Source: Yersinia rohdei ATCC 43380 (GTDB taxonomy: Bacteria; Pseudomonadota; Gammaproteobacteria; Enterobacterales; Enterobacteriaceae). From it: 57,956 nucleotides of DNA. Below, in pieces: positions 1 to 9,896 of the stretch. Position 1 is the stretch's first letter; every line of letters begins with the position of its first letter. The stretch covers positions 1 to 57,956 of the forward strand of contig NZ_ACCD01000027.1 of assembly GCF_000173775.1 (NCBI RefSeq). The letters run 5' to 3'. Position numbers and translations under genes: made by a program. The notes beneath the pieces are model-generated. The model saw nothing but the letters and a program-made list of their open reading frames with translations, searched no databases and had not been told where the DNA came from.

Positions 1-17
1 CCAAGGGCGAAGGAGAG

Positions 18-689
18 TTAGACATACAGATAAATGGCCATAAAATGGCACACACTCCCGCCGAGGACAAAACCATGCCAAATAGCATGACCAAAGCGAA
101 TTCGCTTCGAGGCGTAGAAAATGACACCTAATGTGTATAACAGCCCGCCGGTTGCTAGCAGCGCCAAGCCGCCTATCTCGAGTTTTACCGCTAACTGATA
201 AATCACAATTAGGGATAACCAGCCCATCGTGAGGTAGGTCACTAGTGACAACACTTCAAATCGGTGAGCAAAAGCCAGTTTAAATATCACCCCGATCAGT
301 GCTAAACCCCAGATAACCGCCATCAAACCTCTCGCCAAAGGCGAATCTAGCCCCACTAAAAGAAATGGCGTGTAAGTTCCTGCTATTAAAAGATAAATGG
401 CGCAGTGGTCAAATTTTTGTAGCCAGAGTTTTGCTTTGCGGTGAGGAATGGCGTGATATAAGGTTGATGCCAGAAACAGCAAAATGATACTGCCGCCATA
501 CAGGCTATAGCTGGTCAGAGCCTTGGTGTCCGCTCCGCTATCCACCGCTTGTACTAGCAATAACACCAAGCCGATAATACCTAAAACCACACCAATCCCA
601 TGACTGATGCTGTTGGCGATTTCTTCCGCCCACGGATACACTGGCGTGGTAGCAACCGAAGCCATCGGTGTCGCTGGTTTATTCTTCAA
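18..689 (-). CDS. trhA: Hemolysin III / TrhA family membrane protein
   Basis: A 223-residue inner-membrane protein of the hemolysin III/PAQR-like family (E. coli YqfA, TrhA), implicated in membrane energy and fluidity homeostasis; the molecular reaction is not settled. What is seen: about seven hydrophobic segments from residue 25 to the C terminus, the family motif SxxYH at about residues 75-79 (STLYH), an FDH near residue 93 ([17 protein letters not shown]) and a late His pair ([11 protein letters not shown], about 201-211). These His/Asp/Ser positions are the presumed metal-site residues of the family. The length is normal and the stop lies 17 bases from the window edge, so the gene is complete. 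It sits beyond ygfF as in E. coli, where bglA intervenes; bglA is absent here. Confidence 0.9.
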   Translation of the reverse strand: MKNKPATPMASVATTPVYPWAEEIANSISHGIGVVLGIIGLVLLLVQAVDSGADTKALTSYSLYGGSIILLFLASTLYHAIPHRKAKLWLQKFDHCAIYLLIAGTYTPFLLVGLDSPLARGLMAVIWGLALIGVIFKLAFAHRFEVLSLVTYLTMGWLSLIVIYQLAVKLEIGGLALLATGGLLYTLGVIFYASKRIRFGHAIWHGFVLGGSVCHFMAIYLYV

Positions 690-936
690 TACTGATTTTC
701 CTGAATATTAATAGTTATCTCATCCGATGAGCACAAAAATACTGCACCCAGCTTAACTGAGAATAATTCCAGTGTACACGTGTAAGCTTAAATAGTCTGT
801 CAGCACATGTAACCCATTATGTTTTGGTCTTAGTTATTCAGGTTATAAATCTGACGAGTACAGATTTGAAGCAGCTGACCCCGTCTTGTAACAACAAAAC
901 CACAGCAGGGCCGAGCTGTTAACACCAGAGCTGCGC

Positions 937-1686
937 CTATTTCCCTCCGGCGAGATCCAACACACTGCCGGTGACATACGAAGCCTTCTCTGACAGCAAC
1001 CAGACAATGGCTTCTGCCACTTCTTGCGGGTGGCCGCCTCGCTTCATTGGCAACAAATTTTTTACGCGATCAACTCGCCCCGGTTCACCGCCACTGGCAT
1101 GTATGTCTGTATAGATTAAGCCCGGCCGCACTCCATTAACTCGGATGCCCTCGGCTGCCACTTCCAGCGACAAGCCAATGGTCAATGTATCAATCGCCCC
1201 TTTGGAGGCGGCGTAGTCCAGATATTCTCCCGGAGCGCCCAGCCGAGCGGCGGCGGAAGAGACATTAACAATCGCCCCGCCATTCCCGCCGTGGCGCAAT
1301 GCCATGCGTTTGACCGCCTCGCGACTGCATAAAAAATAACCGGTCACATTGGTGGTCAGCACCCGATTAATTCGCTCGGCAGTTAGCCCTTCAATGGTGG
1401 TTTGTGGGAATAAAATACCGGCATTATTGACCAGCGCCGTGATAGGCCCGAGCTGGGATTCCAGCTTTTCAAATAGCGCGACCACCTGAAGTTCATCGGC
1501 AATATCTGCCTGTAATGCCACGGCTAGCCCACCCGCGGCAGCAATTTCGGCCACTACCTGCCGGGCCGCTTGCTCATCATTGATATAATTTACTGCCACC
1601 CGATAACCCTGATGAGCCAATAATAATGCTGTGGCGCGGCCAATGCCCCGGCTGCCGCCAGTCACTAATGCGACTTTCTTCTGCAT
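937..1686 (-). CDS. ygfF: SDR family NAD(P)-dependent oxidoreductase (YgfF-like)
   Basis: Classical short-chain dehydrogenase/reductase of 249 residues. The cofactor motif TGGSRGIG lies at residues 9-16, NNAG at 87-90, the catalytic Ser at 143-144 and the YxxxK pair at Y158/K162, followed by the PG motif (RPGLIYT) after residue 185. All residues needed for activity are present. The substrate is unknown; the E. coli counterpart at this locus is annotated as a putative sugar or alcohol dehydrogenase. It lies downstream of gcvP on the same strand, but a hairpin terminator separates them, so it is probably transcribed alone. Family assignment is firm, substrate open. Confidence 0.9.
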   Translation of the reverse strand: MQKKVALVTGGSRGIGRATALLLAHQGYRVAVNYINDEQAARQVVAEIAAAGGLAVALQADIADELQVVALFEKLESQLGPITALVNNAGILFPQTTIEGLTAERINRVLTTNVTGYFLCSREAVKRMALRHGGNGGAIVNVSSAAARLGAPGEYLDYAASKGAIDTLTIGLSLEVAAEGIRVNGVRPGLIYTDIHASGGEPGRVDRVKNLLPMKRGGHPQEVAEAIVWLLSEKASYVTGSVLDLAGGK

Positions 1687-1759
1687 ATCCCTGCTTCCTA
1701 TTTAGTGGTGAGTATTTTTCCCAAAGGATAAGAATAGCCATTGATTTAATGAATACCAA

Positions 1760-1789
1760 TAAAACAAAAGGGCCGCTTACGCGACCCTT
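1760..1789 (-). terminator. Rho-independent terminator of the gcv operon
   Basis: On the minus strand a 9-bp stem (one T-G pair) with a GTAA loop spans 1768-1789 and is followed by a T-rich tract. It lies about 60 bases past the gcvP stop. Confidence 0.75.
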
Positions 1790-1848
1790 AAATGGCTAAA
1801 ACACGGGGTTAGCGAGGAGGAATTAACCTCACCCCCACATATACCGAG

Positions 1849-4728
1849 CTATTCGTAATCCGCCATTGGTACACATGAGCAGAACAAATTGCGGTCGCCG
1901 TACACATCATCCAGACGTTTTACGGTCGGCCAGTATTTATTCTCAATCACTCCGGCAATCGGGAATACTGCCAGCTCGCGGCTGTAAGGATGCTGCCAAT
2001 CACCCACCAGCTCAGCTTGGGTATGCGGCGCATTGACCAATGGGTTATCTGCCAGCGGCCATTCACCTTGGGCCACTTTTTCGATTTCAGCGCGGATAGC
2101 CAACATGGCGTCAATAAAGCGGTCTAGCTCAACTTTACTTTCAGATTCAGTCGGTTCCACCATCAATGTGCCCGCCACCGGGAAGGACATGGTTGGCGCA
2201 TGGAAACCGAAATCAATTAATCGCTTGGCGATATCCATCTCACTGATGCCTGTCGCGTCTTTCAGTGGGCGAATGTCCAGAATACATTCATGCGCCACAT
2301 GACCATCACGACCGGTATACAGCACCGGATAAGCCCCTTTTAGGCGAGTAGCAATGTAGTTGGCATTTAAAATGGCAACCTGACTGGCTTGTTTTAGGCC
2401 ATCGGCCCCCATCATGCGGATGTACATCCAGCTGATAGGTAAAATTGACGCGCTACCAAATGGAGCCGCAGAAACCGCCCCTTGCTGGGTGGTCATGCCA
2501 TCAATTTGCACCACACTGTGGCCGGGAACAAAAGGTGCCAAATGGGCTTTAACTCCAATTGGCCCCATGCCTGGGCCGCCACCGCCGTGAGGAATACAGA
2601 AGGTTTTATGCAAGTTAAGATGAGAAACATCTGCGCCAATATAGCCCGGCGTGGTGATCCCCACCTGAGCATTCATGTTCGCGCCATCAAGATAAACCTG
2701 GCCACCAAACTGATGAACAATCTGGCAAACTTCGCGAATAGTTTCTTCGTATACGCCGTGGGTCGATGGGTAAGTCACCATAATACAAGACAGGTCATCA
2801 CCCGCCTCACCTGCTTTTTGGCGCAAATCATGCAAGTCAATATTGCCTTGTTTATCACAAGCCACCACCACCACTGACATACCGGCCATTTGCGCGGAAG
2901 CCGGGTTAGTGCCATGGGCAGAACTTGGGATCAGGCAGATATGACGGCTCGCCTGATTGCGGCTCTCATGGTAGCGGCGAATTGCCAGCAGCCCCGCGTA
3001 TTCACCTTGCGCCCCAGAGTTTGGTTGCATACAAACCGCGTCATAGCCGGTCAATTGCACCAACCATTGTGACAATTGGCCAATCATCTGCTGATAACCG
3101 GCGGCTTGCTCCGGTGGGCAGAATGGGTGCAGTTCAGCAAATTCTGGCCAGGTAATGGGGATCATCTCAGCGGCAGCATTGAGTTTCATGGTGCAAGAGC
3201 CCAGCGGGATCATCGCCTGATTCAGCGCCAAATCCTTTTTCTCCAAACGATGCATATAACGCATCATTTCGGTTTCGCTGTGGTAGCGATTAAATACCGG
3301 GTGAGTCAAAATGGCGTCTTGGCGCAACATAGTTGGCTGAATTGAATGGCTATTTTGGCTCACTTTGGCATCAAGCAGATCAATATCCAAGCCGTGATTA
3401 TCACCAGCTAATAAGCTAAATAAAGTCTGAATATCTTCGCGGGAAGTGGTTTCATCCAAGGTGATACCTACTGCGCCATGAATATCTGTGCGCAGATTAA
3501 TACCAAAGCTCAATGCCCGAGCCAGTACCGCAGCTTTATCTTTGACTTCCACCGTCAGGGTATCGAACCAATGCTGGAAACGCAGGGTAAGGCCGGCTTG
3601 TTGCAAACCTGCGGCCAAAATATCCGTCATGCGATGAATACGACCGGCAATGCGCTGCAAGCCCTGCGGGCCATGATATACCGCATACAGGCTGGCGATA
3701 TTGGCCAGTAATACCTGAGAAGTACAGATGTTAGAGTTGGCTTTTTCACGGCGAATATGTTGCTCACGAGTTTGCATCGCCATGCGCAGCGCGGTATTAC
3801 CGGCAGCATCGCGTGATACCCCAATAATCCGGCCCGGCATTGAGCGTTTAAACTCGTCGCGGCAAGCAAAGAAAGCCGCATGTGGGCCACCATAGCCCAT
3901 TGGCACCCCAAAACGTTGAGCTGAGCCAAAGACCACATCGGCCCCTTGCTTGCCCGGCGCAGTCAGCAGCACCAACGCCATAATATCGGCGGCAACACTG
4001 GTAATTATTTTGCGTTTTTTCAGCTCAGACAGCAGTGCGGAATAGTCGTGTAGTTCACCCGTGGTGCCCACTTGTTGCAGCAGCACACCGAAAACGCCCT
4101 CCAGCTCCAGCACTTTCTCTGCGCTATCAACAATGACTTCAAAACCAAAGGTTTCTGCACGTGTTTGCACCACATCCAAGGTTTGTGGATGCACGTCATC
4201 GGCGACGAAGAAACGGTTAGCATCTTTTAGCTTGCTGGCGCGTTTGGCCAGCGCCATAGATTCTGCCGCCGCCGTGGCTTCATCCAATAAAGAGGCAGAA
4301 GCCAGATCCAAACCGGTCAAGTCTTGTGTCAGTTGCTGGAAATTCAGCAGCGCCTCAAGACGGCCCTGAGAAACCTCAGGTTGATATGGGGTATAAGCGG
4401 TGTACCAGCCGGGATTTTCTAACATATTCCGCAGGATAACGGGTGGTGTAAGCACCGGGCTGTAGCCCATGCCGATATAAGATTTGTAGCACTGATTCTG
4501 GCAGGCGATCCCTTTAAGTTCCGCCAGCGCCTGATGTTCCGTGGCCGCATCACCCACCGGTGGCGGGCTGGGCAATTGGATATCTGCCGGAACAATCTGT
4601 TGGATTAATGCACTTAACGAGCTGGCGCCAATGGCGGCCAACATCTGTTGCTGTTGTTCAGCTGAGGAGCCGATATGGCGCTGAATAAAAGCATCGTTAT
4701 GTTCAAGCTGGCTGAGATTCTGAGTCAT
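1849..4728 (-). CDS. gcvP: Glycine dehydrogenase (decarboxylating), P-protein
   Basis: P-protein of the glycine cleavage system, 959 residues (the usual length is about 957). It decarboxylates glycine with pyridoxal phosphate and passes the aminomethyl group to the lipoyl arm of GcvH. The PLP lysine is K708 in the motif [16 protein letters not shown], followed by the glycine-rich loop typical of the family. The N-terminal half is the catalytically degenerate copy of the same fold and starts with the conserved FIQRHIG. It is the last gene of gcvT-gcvH-gcvP. The 326-bp gap from gcvH is unusually long because an ERIC element with an insertion occupies it. Confidence 0.98.
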   Translation of the reverse strand: MTQNLSQLEHNDAFIQRHIGSSAEQQQQMLAAIGASSLSALIQQIVPADIQLPSPPPVGDAATEHQALAELKGIACQNQCYKSYIGMGYSPVLTPPVILRNMLENPGWYTAYTPYQPEVSQGRLEALLNFQQLTQDLTGLDLASASLLDEATAAAESMALAKRASKLKDANRFFVADDVHPQTLDVVQTRAETFGFEVIVDSAEKVLELEGVFGVLLQQVGTTGELHDYSALLSELKKRKIITSVAADIMALVLLTAPGKQGADVVFGSAQRFGVPMGYGGPHAAFFACRDEFKRSMPGRIIGVSRDAAGNTALRMAMQTREQHIRREKANSNICTSQVLLANIASLYAVYHGPQGLQRIAGRIHRMTDILAAGLQQAGLTLRFQHWFDTLTVEVKDKAAVLARALSFGINLRTDIHGAVGITLDETTSREDIQTLFSLLAGDNHGLDIDLLDAKVSQNSHSIQPTMLRQDAILTHPVFNRYHSETEMMRYMHRLEKKDLALNQAMIPLGSCTMKLNAAAEMIPITWPEFAELHPFCPPEQAAGYQQMIGQLSQWLVQLTGYDAVCMQPNSGAQGEYAGLLAIRRYHESRNQASRHICLIPSSAHGTNPASAQMAGMSVVVVACDKQGNIDLHDLRQKAGEAGDDLSCIMVTYPSTHGVYEETIREVCQIVHQFGGQVYLDGANMNAQVGITTPGYIGADVSHLNLHKTFCIPHGGGGPGMGPIGVKAHLAPFVPGHSVVQIDGMTTQQGAVSAAPFGSASILPISWMYIRMMGADGLKQASQVAILNANYIATRLKGAYPVLYTGRDGHVAHECILDIRPLKDATGISEMDIAKRLIDFGFHAPTMSFPVAGTLMVEPTESESKVELDRFIDAMLAIRAEIEKVAQGEWPLADNPLVNAPHTQAELVGDWQHPYSRELAVFPIAGVIENKYWPTVKRLDDVYGDRNLFCSCVPMADYE

Positions 4729-4772
4729 TTGCTACAAATTCCTGAATAGGGCATGGGACGGGAAGTGGCTGA

Positions 4773-4971
4773 CTACCCTTAGTCCTTGAAGCCGCAGGGG
4801 ATTAGCTGCATTCGTTACTCGGCCCATCCTAGGCCTTGCCTCAATGAGGCCGCTGCACCCAGCGTTCAAATCTACTCCCGGCAGATTTGTCACCCGAATC
4901 ACTGACTTGGGTCAGCTCATCGGGATGAGTTTGTTTGCTGCCTACCTGCGGTTCCAATGACTTTGGGTCTA
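4773..4971 (-). repeat. ERIC-type repeat carrying a ~70-bp insertion (gcvH-gcvP spacer)
   Basis: Read on the minus strand, the two ends match the ERIC-type element at 11927-12053, including the core that pairs GATGAGCTTAC-like and GTAAGTGATTCGGG-like arms. The element is about 199 bp instead of 127 because of extra sequence at roughly 4831-4898, which has its own small inverted repeats (AAATCT/AGATTT and GGCC/GGCC). ERIC copies with internal insertions of about this size are known in enterobacteria. It fills most of the 326-bp gcvH-gcvP gap and would be transcribed in the gcv mRNA. Confidence 0.75.
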
Positions 4972-5054
4972 TTTATTTAAGAGCGTAATGGTTGCCGACA
5001 ATGGAGATGCATTGCCCGAGCTCAAAATGGCAAATAAAATGGCCATAACTTCAT

Positions 5055-5450
<396 letters not shown>

Positions 5451-5502
5451 TTAAAAGGCGTAGAGCCAAAGGTGTGGCTCGTAGAATTTGAAATAATGAC
5501 AT

Positions 5503-5615
5503 TCCCTAAATAATTCGAGTTACAGGAAGGCGAACCCCAAATCACTGACATAACCATCTGATTTGGGTGATTAAACATCGCCAGCACACATGCAGCTTGA
5601 AGAATCACGGGTATA
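5503..5615 (+). repeat. ERIC-type repeat (gcvT-gcvH spacer)
   Basis: Begins with a TTCCCTAAATAATTCGAG-like left end and AGGAAGGCG, has an ATCACTGAC/ATCTGATTTGGGTG central arm, and ends GCAGCTTGAAGAATCACGGGTATA. This is the usual ERIC right end (compare 12022-12053). The core is slightly shortened (113 bp versus 127). It lies wholly between the gcvH start and the gcvT stop, so it is part of the operon transcript. Confidence 0.75.
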
Positions 5616-5622
5616 AACAAAC

Positions 5623-6720
5623 TTACAGTGCGACCGGCTTACCCGCCCGCACAAAACCCGGTTTTGTGACCCGCACCGGCATTTCACGGTTACGAATCTG
5701 TACCACAGCGGTTTCGCCGATCCCTGCCGGTACACGGGCCAGTGCAATACTAAAACCCAATGTTGGCGAGAAGGAACCGCTGGTTATCACACCAACATGC
5801 TGATTGCCATTAGCATCAGAAAAATGCACCGGCAACTCATTACGTAATACGCCTTTTTCCGTCATAACCAAGCCGACCAGTTGCTCAGTACCTTTAGCAC
5901 GTTGCTGTTCCAGTGCTGCGCGGCCAATAAACTGACGGTCTTCCGGCAGCCAGGCGACCGTCCACCCCATATTGGCGGCGAGAGGCGAAATGCCTTCATC
6001 CATTTCCTGACCATAGAGATTCATACCCGCTTCCAGACGCAAAGTGTCACGCGCGCCAAGACCCGCAGGTTTCACACCTGCAGCCAGCAGTTGTTGCCAG
6101 AATTCAACCACTTGCTCTTTTGGCAAGGCAATTTCATAACCGGCTTCACCGGTATACCCAGTGGTGGCAATAAACAAATCACCGGCTTGAATACCAAAGA
6201 ATGGTTTCATTCCTGCAATTGCTTGTTGCTGTTCAGGGGTCAGTAAGGTTGCCACTTTCTGTTGTGCGGTTGGGCCTTGCACTGCAACCAGCGCCAAATC
6301 ATCACGCACTGTCACGTCAACCTGATAAGGCTCGGCATGCTGAGTTATCCACTCCAAGTCTTTATCGCGGGTCGCGGAGTTAACCACTAAGCGGAAATAG
6401 TCTTCGCGCAGGAAGTAAACAATCAAATCATCAATAACACCGCCAGACGCATTCAGCATCCCGGTGTAGAGGGCTTTGCCCGGTTGGGTCAGTTTGGCAA
6501 CATCATTGGCTAACAGATAGCGTAGGAATTCACGGGTACGTGCACCGTGCAGATCGACAATGGTCATGTGCGAGACATCGAACATACCGGCATCGGTACG
6601 TACAACATGGTGTTCGTCGATTTGGGAACCATAATGCAGTGGCATCATCCAACCATGAAAATCTACCATGCGTGCACCGCACGCCACGTGTTGGTCATAC
6701 AGCGGGGTCTGCTTAGCCAT
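5623..6720 (-). CDS. gcvT: Aminomethyltransferase, glycine cleavage T-protein
   Basis: T-protein of the glycine cleavage system, 365 residues (E. coli 364). It transfers the methylene group from the H-protein arm to tetrahydrofolate and releases ammonia. Family landmarks are seen: [10 protein letters not shown] near residue 27, MFDVSHM near 52, and [18 protein letters not shown] in the folate-binding core. I chose the start at [11 protein letters not shown], which aligns with the family N terminus and is preceded by GAGGGAAGAA; an in-frame ATG 12 bases upstream is less likely. First gene of gcvTHP, so the promoter and regulators should lie in the 630-bp region upstream. Confidence 0.98.
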   Translation of the reverse strand: MAKQTPLYDQHVACGARMVDFHGWMMPLHYGSQIDEHHVVRTDAGMFDVSHMTIVDLHGARTREFLRYLLANDVAKLTQPGKALYTGMLNASGGVIDDLIVYFLREDYFRLVVNSATRDKDLEWITQHAEPYQVDVTVRDDLALVAVQGPTAQQKVATLLTPEQQQAIAGMKPFFGIQAGDLFIATTGYTGEAGYEIALPKEQVVEFWQQLLAAGVKPAGLGARDTLRLEAGMNLYGQEMDEGISPLAANMGWTVAWLPEDRQFIGRAALEQQRAKGTEQLVGLVMTEKGVLRNELPVHFSDANGNQHVGVITSGSFSPTLGFSIALARVPAGIGETAVVQIRNREMPVRVTKPGFVRAGKPVAL

Positions 6721-7331
6721 TTCTTCCCTCAAACAGTTTCAAGTAATGAGTGTTTGGTATCGGTACTCTAAATCACCCTAAACAGGCCGCTACGCAAACG
6801 ATACCTTTTACCCAACGTTAACACTGAATTTACCCGGTAACCATAAGGTAAAATAGGCAATAGCACAGAGTAGAAAGGTAAAAGGCAGGGGTATTATGCA
6901 GAGTTTTTCACTGTAAAAATGCGCCAAAAGACACACAATTAACAATCGGACAGTAAAAACAGCGATATTATATAACTAAATAACCAAAACTCTGTTTGAT
7001 TCAACTTTTCAGGTTTCAGCTATAGGTGAAAAAAACTAATGCGAAAAACGTGTTGAAATTAGATTATTTCAACTGAGAGGAAGTTATCTGCGCCATAACT
7101 ATGCCAATGGGCGTAATGGTGCGGGCAGAGTTTACCGATACGGACAGGATTTAGCGCTACAAGCCGTCTTTACTCATAAATCACGGCAGACAGCGCGCAG
7201 ACAAAACTGATGCAGTTGAAACGCCCTGTTAGTTAGGGCGGCTCATCAGAGTGAGTGCTGCGAATTAACCGGAGCCTACCCCAGCACCTTATAATTCAGG
7301 ATTTCTGGGGATGTCGAGCACAGCCCTAAGT
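6721..7331. other. Long intergenic region upstream of gcvT
   Basis: About 610 bp with no convincing gene. The part nearest gcvT (6770-7060) is AT-rich, as expected for the control region of a GcvA/Lrp/PurR-type regulon, and contains the PurR-like site listed separately. An inverted repeat GCCCT/AGGGC at about 7223-7239 could be a weak stem. I see no riboswitch-like glycine aptamer. Confidence 0.5.
6792..6807. promoter_or_regulatory. Probable PurR operator upstream of gcvT
   Basis: The 16-mer starting ACGCAAACG matches the PurR consensus ANGCAANCGNTTNCNT at every fixed position but one. It lies 72 bases from the gcvT start codon. PurR repression of gcvTHP is established in E. coli, which supports the call. 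Confidence 0.6.
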
Positions 7332-7362
7332 CAAAATGCCCAATAAAACAGCCTTATTGGGC
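7332..7362 (-). terminator. Hairpin overlapping the end of ubiI
   Basis: A perfect 9-bp inverted repeat (GCCCAATAA at 7338-7346, TTATTGGGC at 7354-7362) with a 7-base loop includes the ubiI stop codon. On the minus strand it is followed by ATTTT. It probably terminates the ygfB-pepP-ubiH-ubiI transcript. Confidence 0.6.
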
Positions 7363-8574
7363 CAGTTCTAGCCAGTCGGGTAAATCATTTAACCCCATCG
7401 CTTGACGAACTAACTGCGGTTTTACCCCCGGCAAGTTATCAGCCAGTGTTAACCCAATATCACGCAACAGTTTTTTCGCCGGATTGCTGCCAGCAAAGAG
7501 TGAGCGGAACCCCTGCATACTGGCGAGCATCACAGCAGCGCTGTGTTTACGACGGCGTTCATAACGGCGCAGATAAAGATGTTGGCCGATATCTTTGCCC
7601 TGACGTTGTAAACGCCGCAGCTCAGAAACCAACTCGGCAGCATCCATAAAGCCCAGATTAACACCCTGCCCAGCCAGAGGATGGACGGTATGGGCAGCAT
7701 CGCCTACCAGCGCCAACCGATGTGCCGCAAAACTGCGGGCATAGCGCCCAGTCAGCGGGAAGGTCTGGCGCTCGCTTGCAAGCTGACATGCCCCCAACCG
7801 CATATCAAATGCCATTCCCAGCTCACGGTTAAATTGCTCGGCCGTTACAGCGGCTAATTCATCAGCCCGCTCAGGCGGCAATGACCAGACAATTGAACTG
7901 AGATGGGGATCACTACAAGGTAGGAAAGCCAGAATTCCATCACCATGAAACACCTGGCGCGCCGTGACTTGGTGGGCTTCTTCAGTGCGAATTGTTGCCA
8001 CTAAAGCCTTATGGGCATAATCCCAAAATGTCAGCGGGATATCCGCCTGCTGTCGCAACCAAGAGTTAGCGCCATCTGCGCCAACGACCAGCTTGGCACT
8101 GAGCATCCTGTCATCTGTTAAGGTGATAAATGCCTCACTTTCGCCCCAAGCCACTTGTTTAATACTGGCTGGCGCTAGCAGTGTGACATCAGCCAGTTGG
8201 CAAGCTCGCTGCCACAGCGCCTGCTGAATCACCCGGTTTTCGATGATATGCCCAAGATGACTGAAACCGTATTCATCGGCGTGGAAGGCAATTTTGCCAA
8301 AGCTGTCTTTATCCCAGACTTCCATGCCGCTATAGGGGCTGGCCCGCAGCGCCAGAATGCTGTCCCACACGCCAATTTTTTGCAGTAAGCGCTCACTGGC
8401 GGCATTGATGGCCGAAACCCGCAGTGCTAGCTCACCAACCACTGGAGCAGATAGCGTTTCTTGGACAGGTTGATGCTCCAGAATGGCAATACGCAGGCCA
8501 CTGCCTTGTAAGCCGCAAGCCAGTGCCAGGCCGACCATTCCGCCACCAACTATAGCCACATCATATGATTGCAT
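7354..8574 (-). CDS. ubiI: FAD-dependent 2-polyprenylphenol 5-hydroxylase UbiI (VisC)
   Basis: Flavoprotein monooxygenase of ubiquinone synthesis (C5 hydroxylation of the polyprenylphenol ring), 406 residues. The FAD-binding GGGMVG motif is at about residues 10-15, and the second FAD motif GDAAHTVHPLAGQGVNLG at about 290-307. It closely resembles ubiH just upstream, reflecting the family's paralogy. Last gene of ygfB-pepP-ubiH-ubiI; the 152-bp gap from ubiH is filled by an ERIC element bounded by inverted repeats. Confidence 0.95.
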   Translation of the reverse strand: MQSYDVAIVGGGMVGLALACGLQGSGLRIAILEHQPVQETLSAPVVGELALRVSAINAASERLLQKIGVWDSILALRASPYSGMEVWDKDSFGKIAFHADEYGFSHLGHIIENRVIQQALWQRACQLADVTLLAPASIKQVAWGESEAFITLTDDRMLSAKLVVGADGANSWLRQQADIPLTFWDYAHKALVATIRTEEAHQVTARQVFHGDGILAFLPCSDPHLSSIVWSLPPERADELAAVTAEQFNRELGMAFDMRLGACQLASERQTFPLTGRYARSFAAHRLALVGDAAHTVHPLAGQGVNLGFMDAAELVSELRRLQRQGKDIGQHLYLRRYERRRKHSAAVMLASMQGFRSLFAGSNPAKKLLRDIGLTLADNLPGVKPQLVRQAMGLNDLPDWLELAQ

Positions 8575-8598
8575 TCAGATACATTCCTATAATAAATA

Positions 8599-8730
8599 CT
8601 AACTTTGTCTACCCCATAGATTTCAGCGGGCAGGAAGACGGCAAACGAGATTATCCCGATGAGCTTACCTCAGTAAGTGATTCGGGGGTCGGGAGCTGCC
8701 AACACACTGATGAAGGGTAGACAAAGTTAG
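8599..8730. repeat. ERIC-type repeat enclosed by a 16-bp perfect inverted repeat (ubiI-ubiH spacer)
   Basis: The body carries ERIC hallmarks: CATAGATTTC left end, GGCAAACGAG, ATCCCGATGAGCTTACC, GTAAGTGATTCGGG. It is bounded by CTAACTTTGTCTACCC at 8599-8614 and its exact reverse complement at 8715-8730. The right arm runs into the last codons of ubiH, whose stop is 8727-8729. The complementarity therefore extends beyond the usual ERIC termini, and the whole 132 bp could fold as one long hairpin in the operon mRNA. Confidence 0.8.
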
Positions 8731-9896
8731 CGCTTAACCCATCCTAACGTCCGCTTAGCAAAAGCATCACGAATGCCAGGCATCAGTTCCATTGACATCA
8801 GAGCAAGGTTGCGCCCGACCACCAGCGGCCCATAGCGGTTGGCAAACAGGTGAATTAACCCGTCCGTCACTCCAATAGTGGCCTGTTGATCTTGCTGTCG
8901 TCGCTGCTGATAGTGGCTGAGCACCCCATAATCGCCGGGATCAGTGCCCGCTTGTGCAATAGTTTCCGCCAGCGACATCACATCGCGCAGACCAAGATTA
9001 AATCCCTGACCGGCAATCGGATGCAGTGTTTGGGCCGCATTGCCAACTAATGCCAGACGATGGCTAACATGGCGCGAAGCCGTCAACAGCCGCAGTGGGT
9101 AACTGTAGCGTTGGCCCGCATGAAGAAACTTCCCTAAACGCCAACCAAAAGCCTGCTGTAATTCCGCCAAAAAACGGGCATCGTCCCAACTATCTACCTG
9201 CTGCTTTTCTGCTTGAGCATGACACCAAACCAGCGAGCTGCGCCCTTGAGACATCGGCAATAATGCTAATGGCCCATGGCGAGTAAAGCGCTCGAAAGCA
9301 CGACCATTGGGCAGTTCAGAAGTGGTGACATTAGCAATCACCGCAATCTGTTGATAATCCTGCTGCTGCCATTGCACATGACAAGCTTGGGCTAATGCTG
9401 AATGAGATCCATCTGCCGCCACCAATAATTTGGCGCTCAGCTGTTGGCCGTTATCCAGTGTCACACTGGCTGATTCTGCGGTGCGAACCACATCAACCAC
9501 GGTTGCAGGGCAATGCAGAGTGACACCCGGCGCCTGCTGTAACAAGGCAAATAGCCGCTTACCGGCATCGTGCAATTCAATAACCTGACCCAATGCCGCA
9601 ACACGATAATCTTGCGCCCGCAAATTCACGAAACCGGAATGCCCACTATCACTGACGTGAACATGTTCAATCGCGGTGGCGCAATCGGCCAATGCCGACC
9701 AGATACCAATGCTATCTAGCTGCTGACAAGTTCCCTGCGCCAGTGCAATGGCTCTGGCATCAAATCCCGGATGCTTACGGGTATCGGGTTGCAGGGCTTC
9801 CACCAGCGCCACCGGCATCGCCCCTTTTGTAAGGGCGGAAATAGCCAACGCCAGTGTTGCACCGGCCATACCGCCACCGACAATTATCACACTCAT
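8727..9896 (-). CDS. ubiH: FAD-dependent 2-octaprenyl-6-methoxyphenol hydroxylase UbiH
   Basis: Flavin monooxygenase of ubiquinone synthesis (C1 hydroxylation), 389 residues (E. coli 392). The FAD motif GGGMAG is at residues 7-12 and GNAAQTLHPIAGQGFNLG at about 285-302. The GNAAQ form, instead of GDAAH, is characteristic of UbiH and separates it from UbiI next door. Its start overlaps the pepP stop by one base (TGATG), indicating translational coupling. Confidence 0.96.
   Translation of the reverse strand: MSVIIVGGGMAGATLALAISALTKGAMPVALVEALQPDTRKHPGFDARAIALAQGTCQQLDSIGIWSALADCATAIEHVHVSDSGHSGFVNLRAQDYRVAALGQVIELHDAGKRLFALLQQAPGVTLHCPATVVDVVRTAESASVTLDNGQQLSAKLLVAADGSHSALAQACHVQWQQQDYQQIAVIANVTTSELPNGRAFERFTRHGPLALLPMSQGRSSLVWCHAQAEKQQVDSWDDARFLAELQQAFGWRLGKFLHAGQRYSYPLRLLTASRHVSHRLALVGNAAQTLHPIAGQGFNLGLRDVMSLAETIAQAGTDPGDYGVLSHYQQRRQQDQQATIGVTDGLIHLFANRYGPLVVGRNLALMSMELMPGIRDAFAKRTLGWVKR

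Noticed and set aside
2482..2877. Plus-strand ORFs inside gcvP (and similar long ORFs opposite trmB, tktA and other genes)
   Set aside because: They lie opposite strongly conserved genes, have no family likeness and arise from codon bias in the real gene.
6721..7331. A glycine riboswitch upstream of gcvT
   Set aside because: No tandem aptamer-like conserved blocks were seen, and enterobacterial gcv operons are known to be controlled by GcvA, Lrp and PurR instead.
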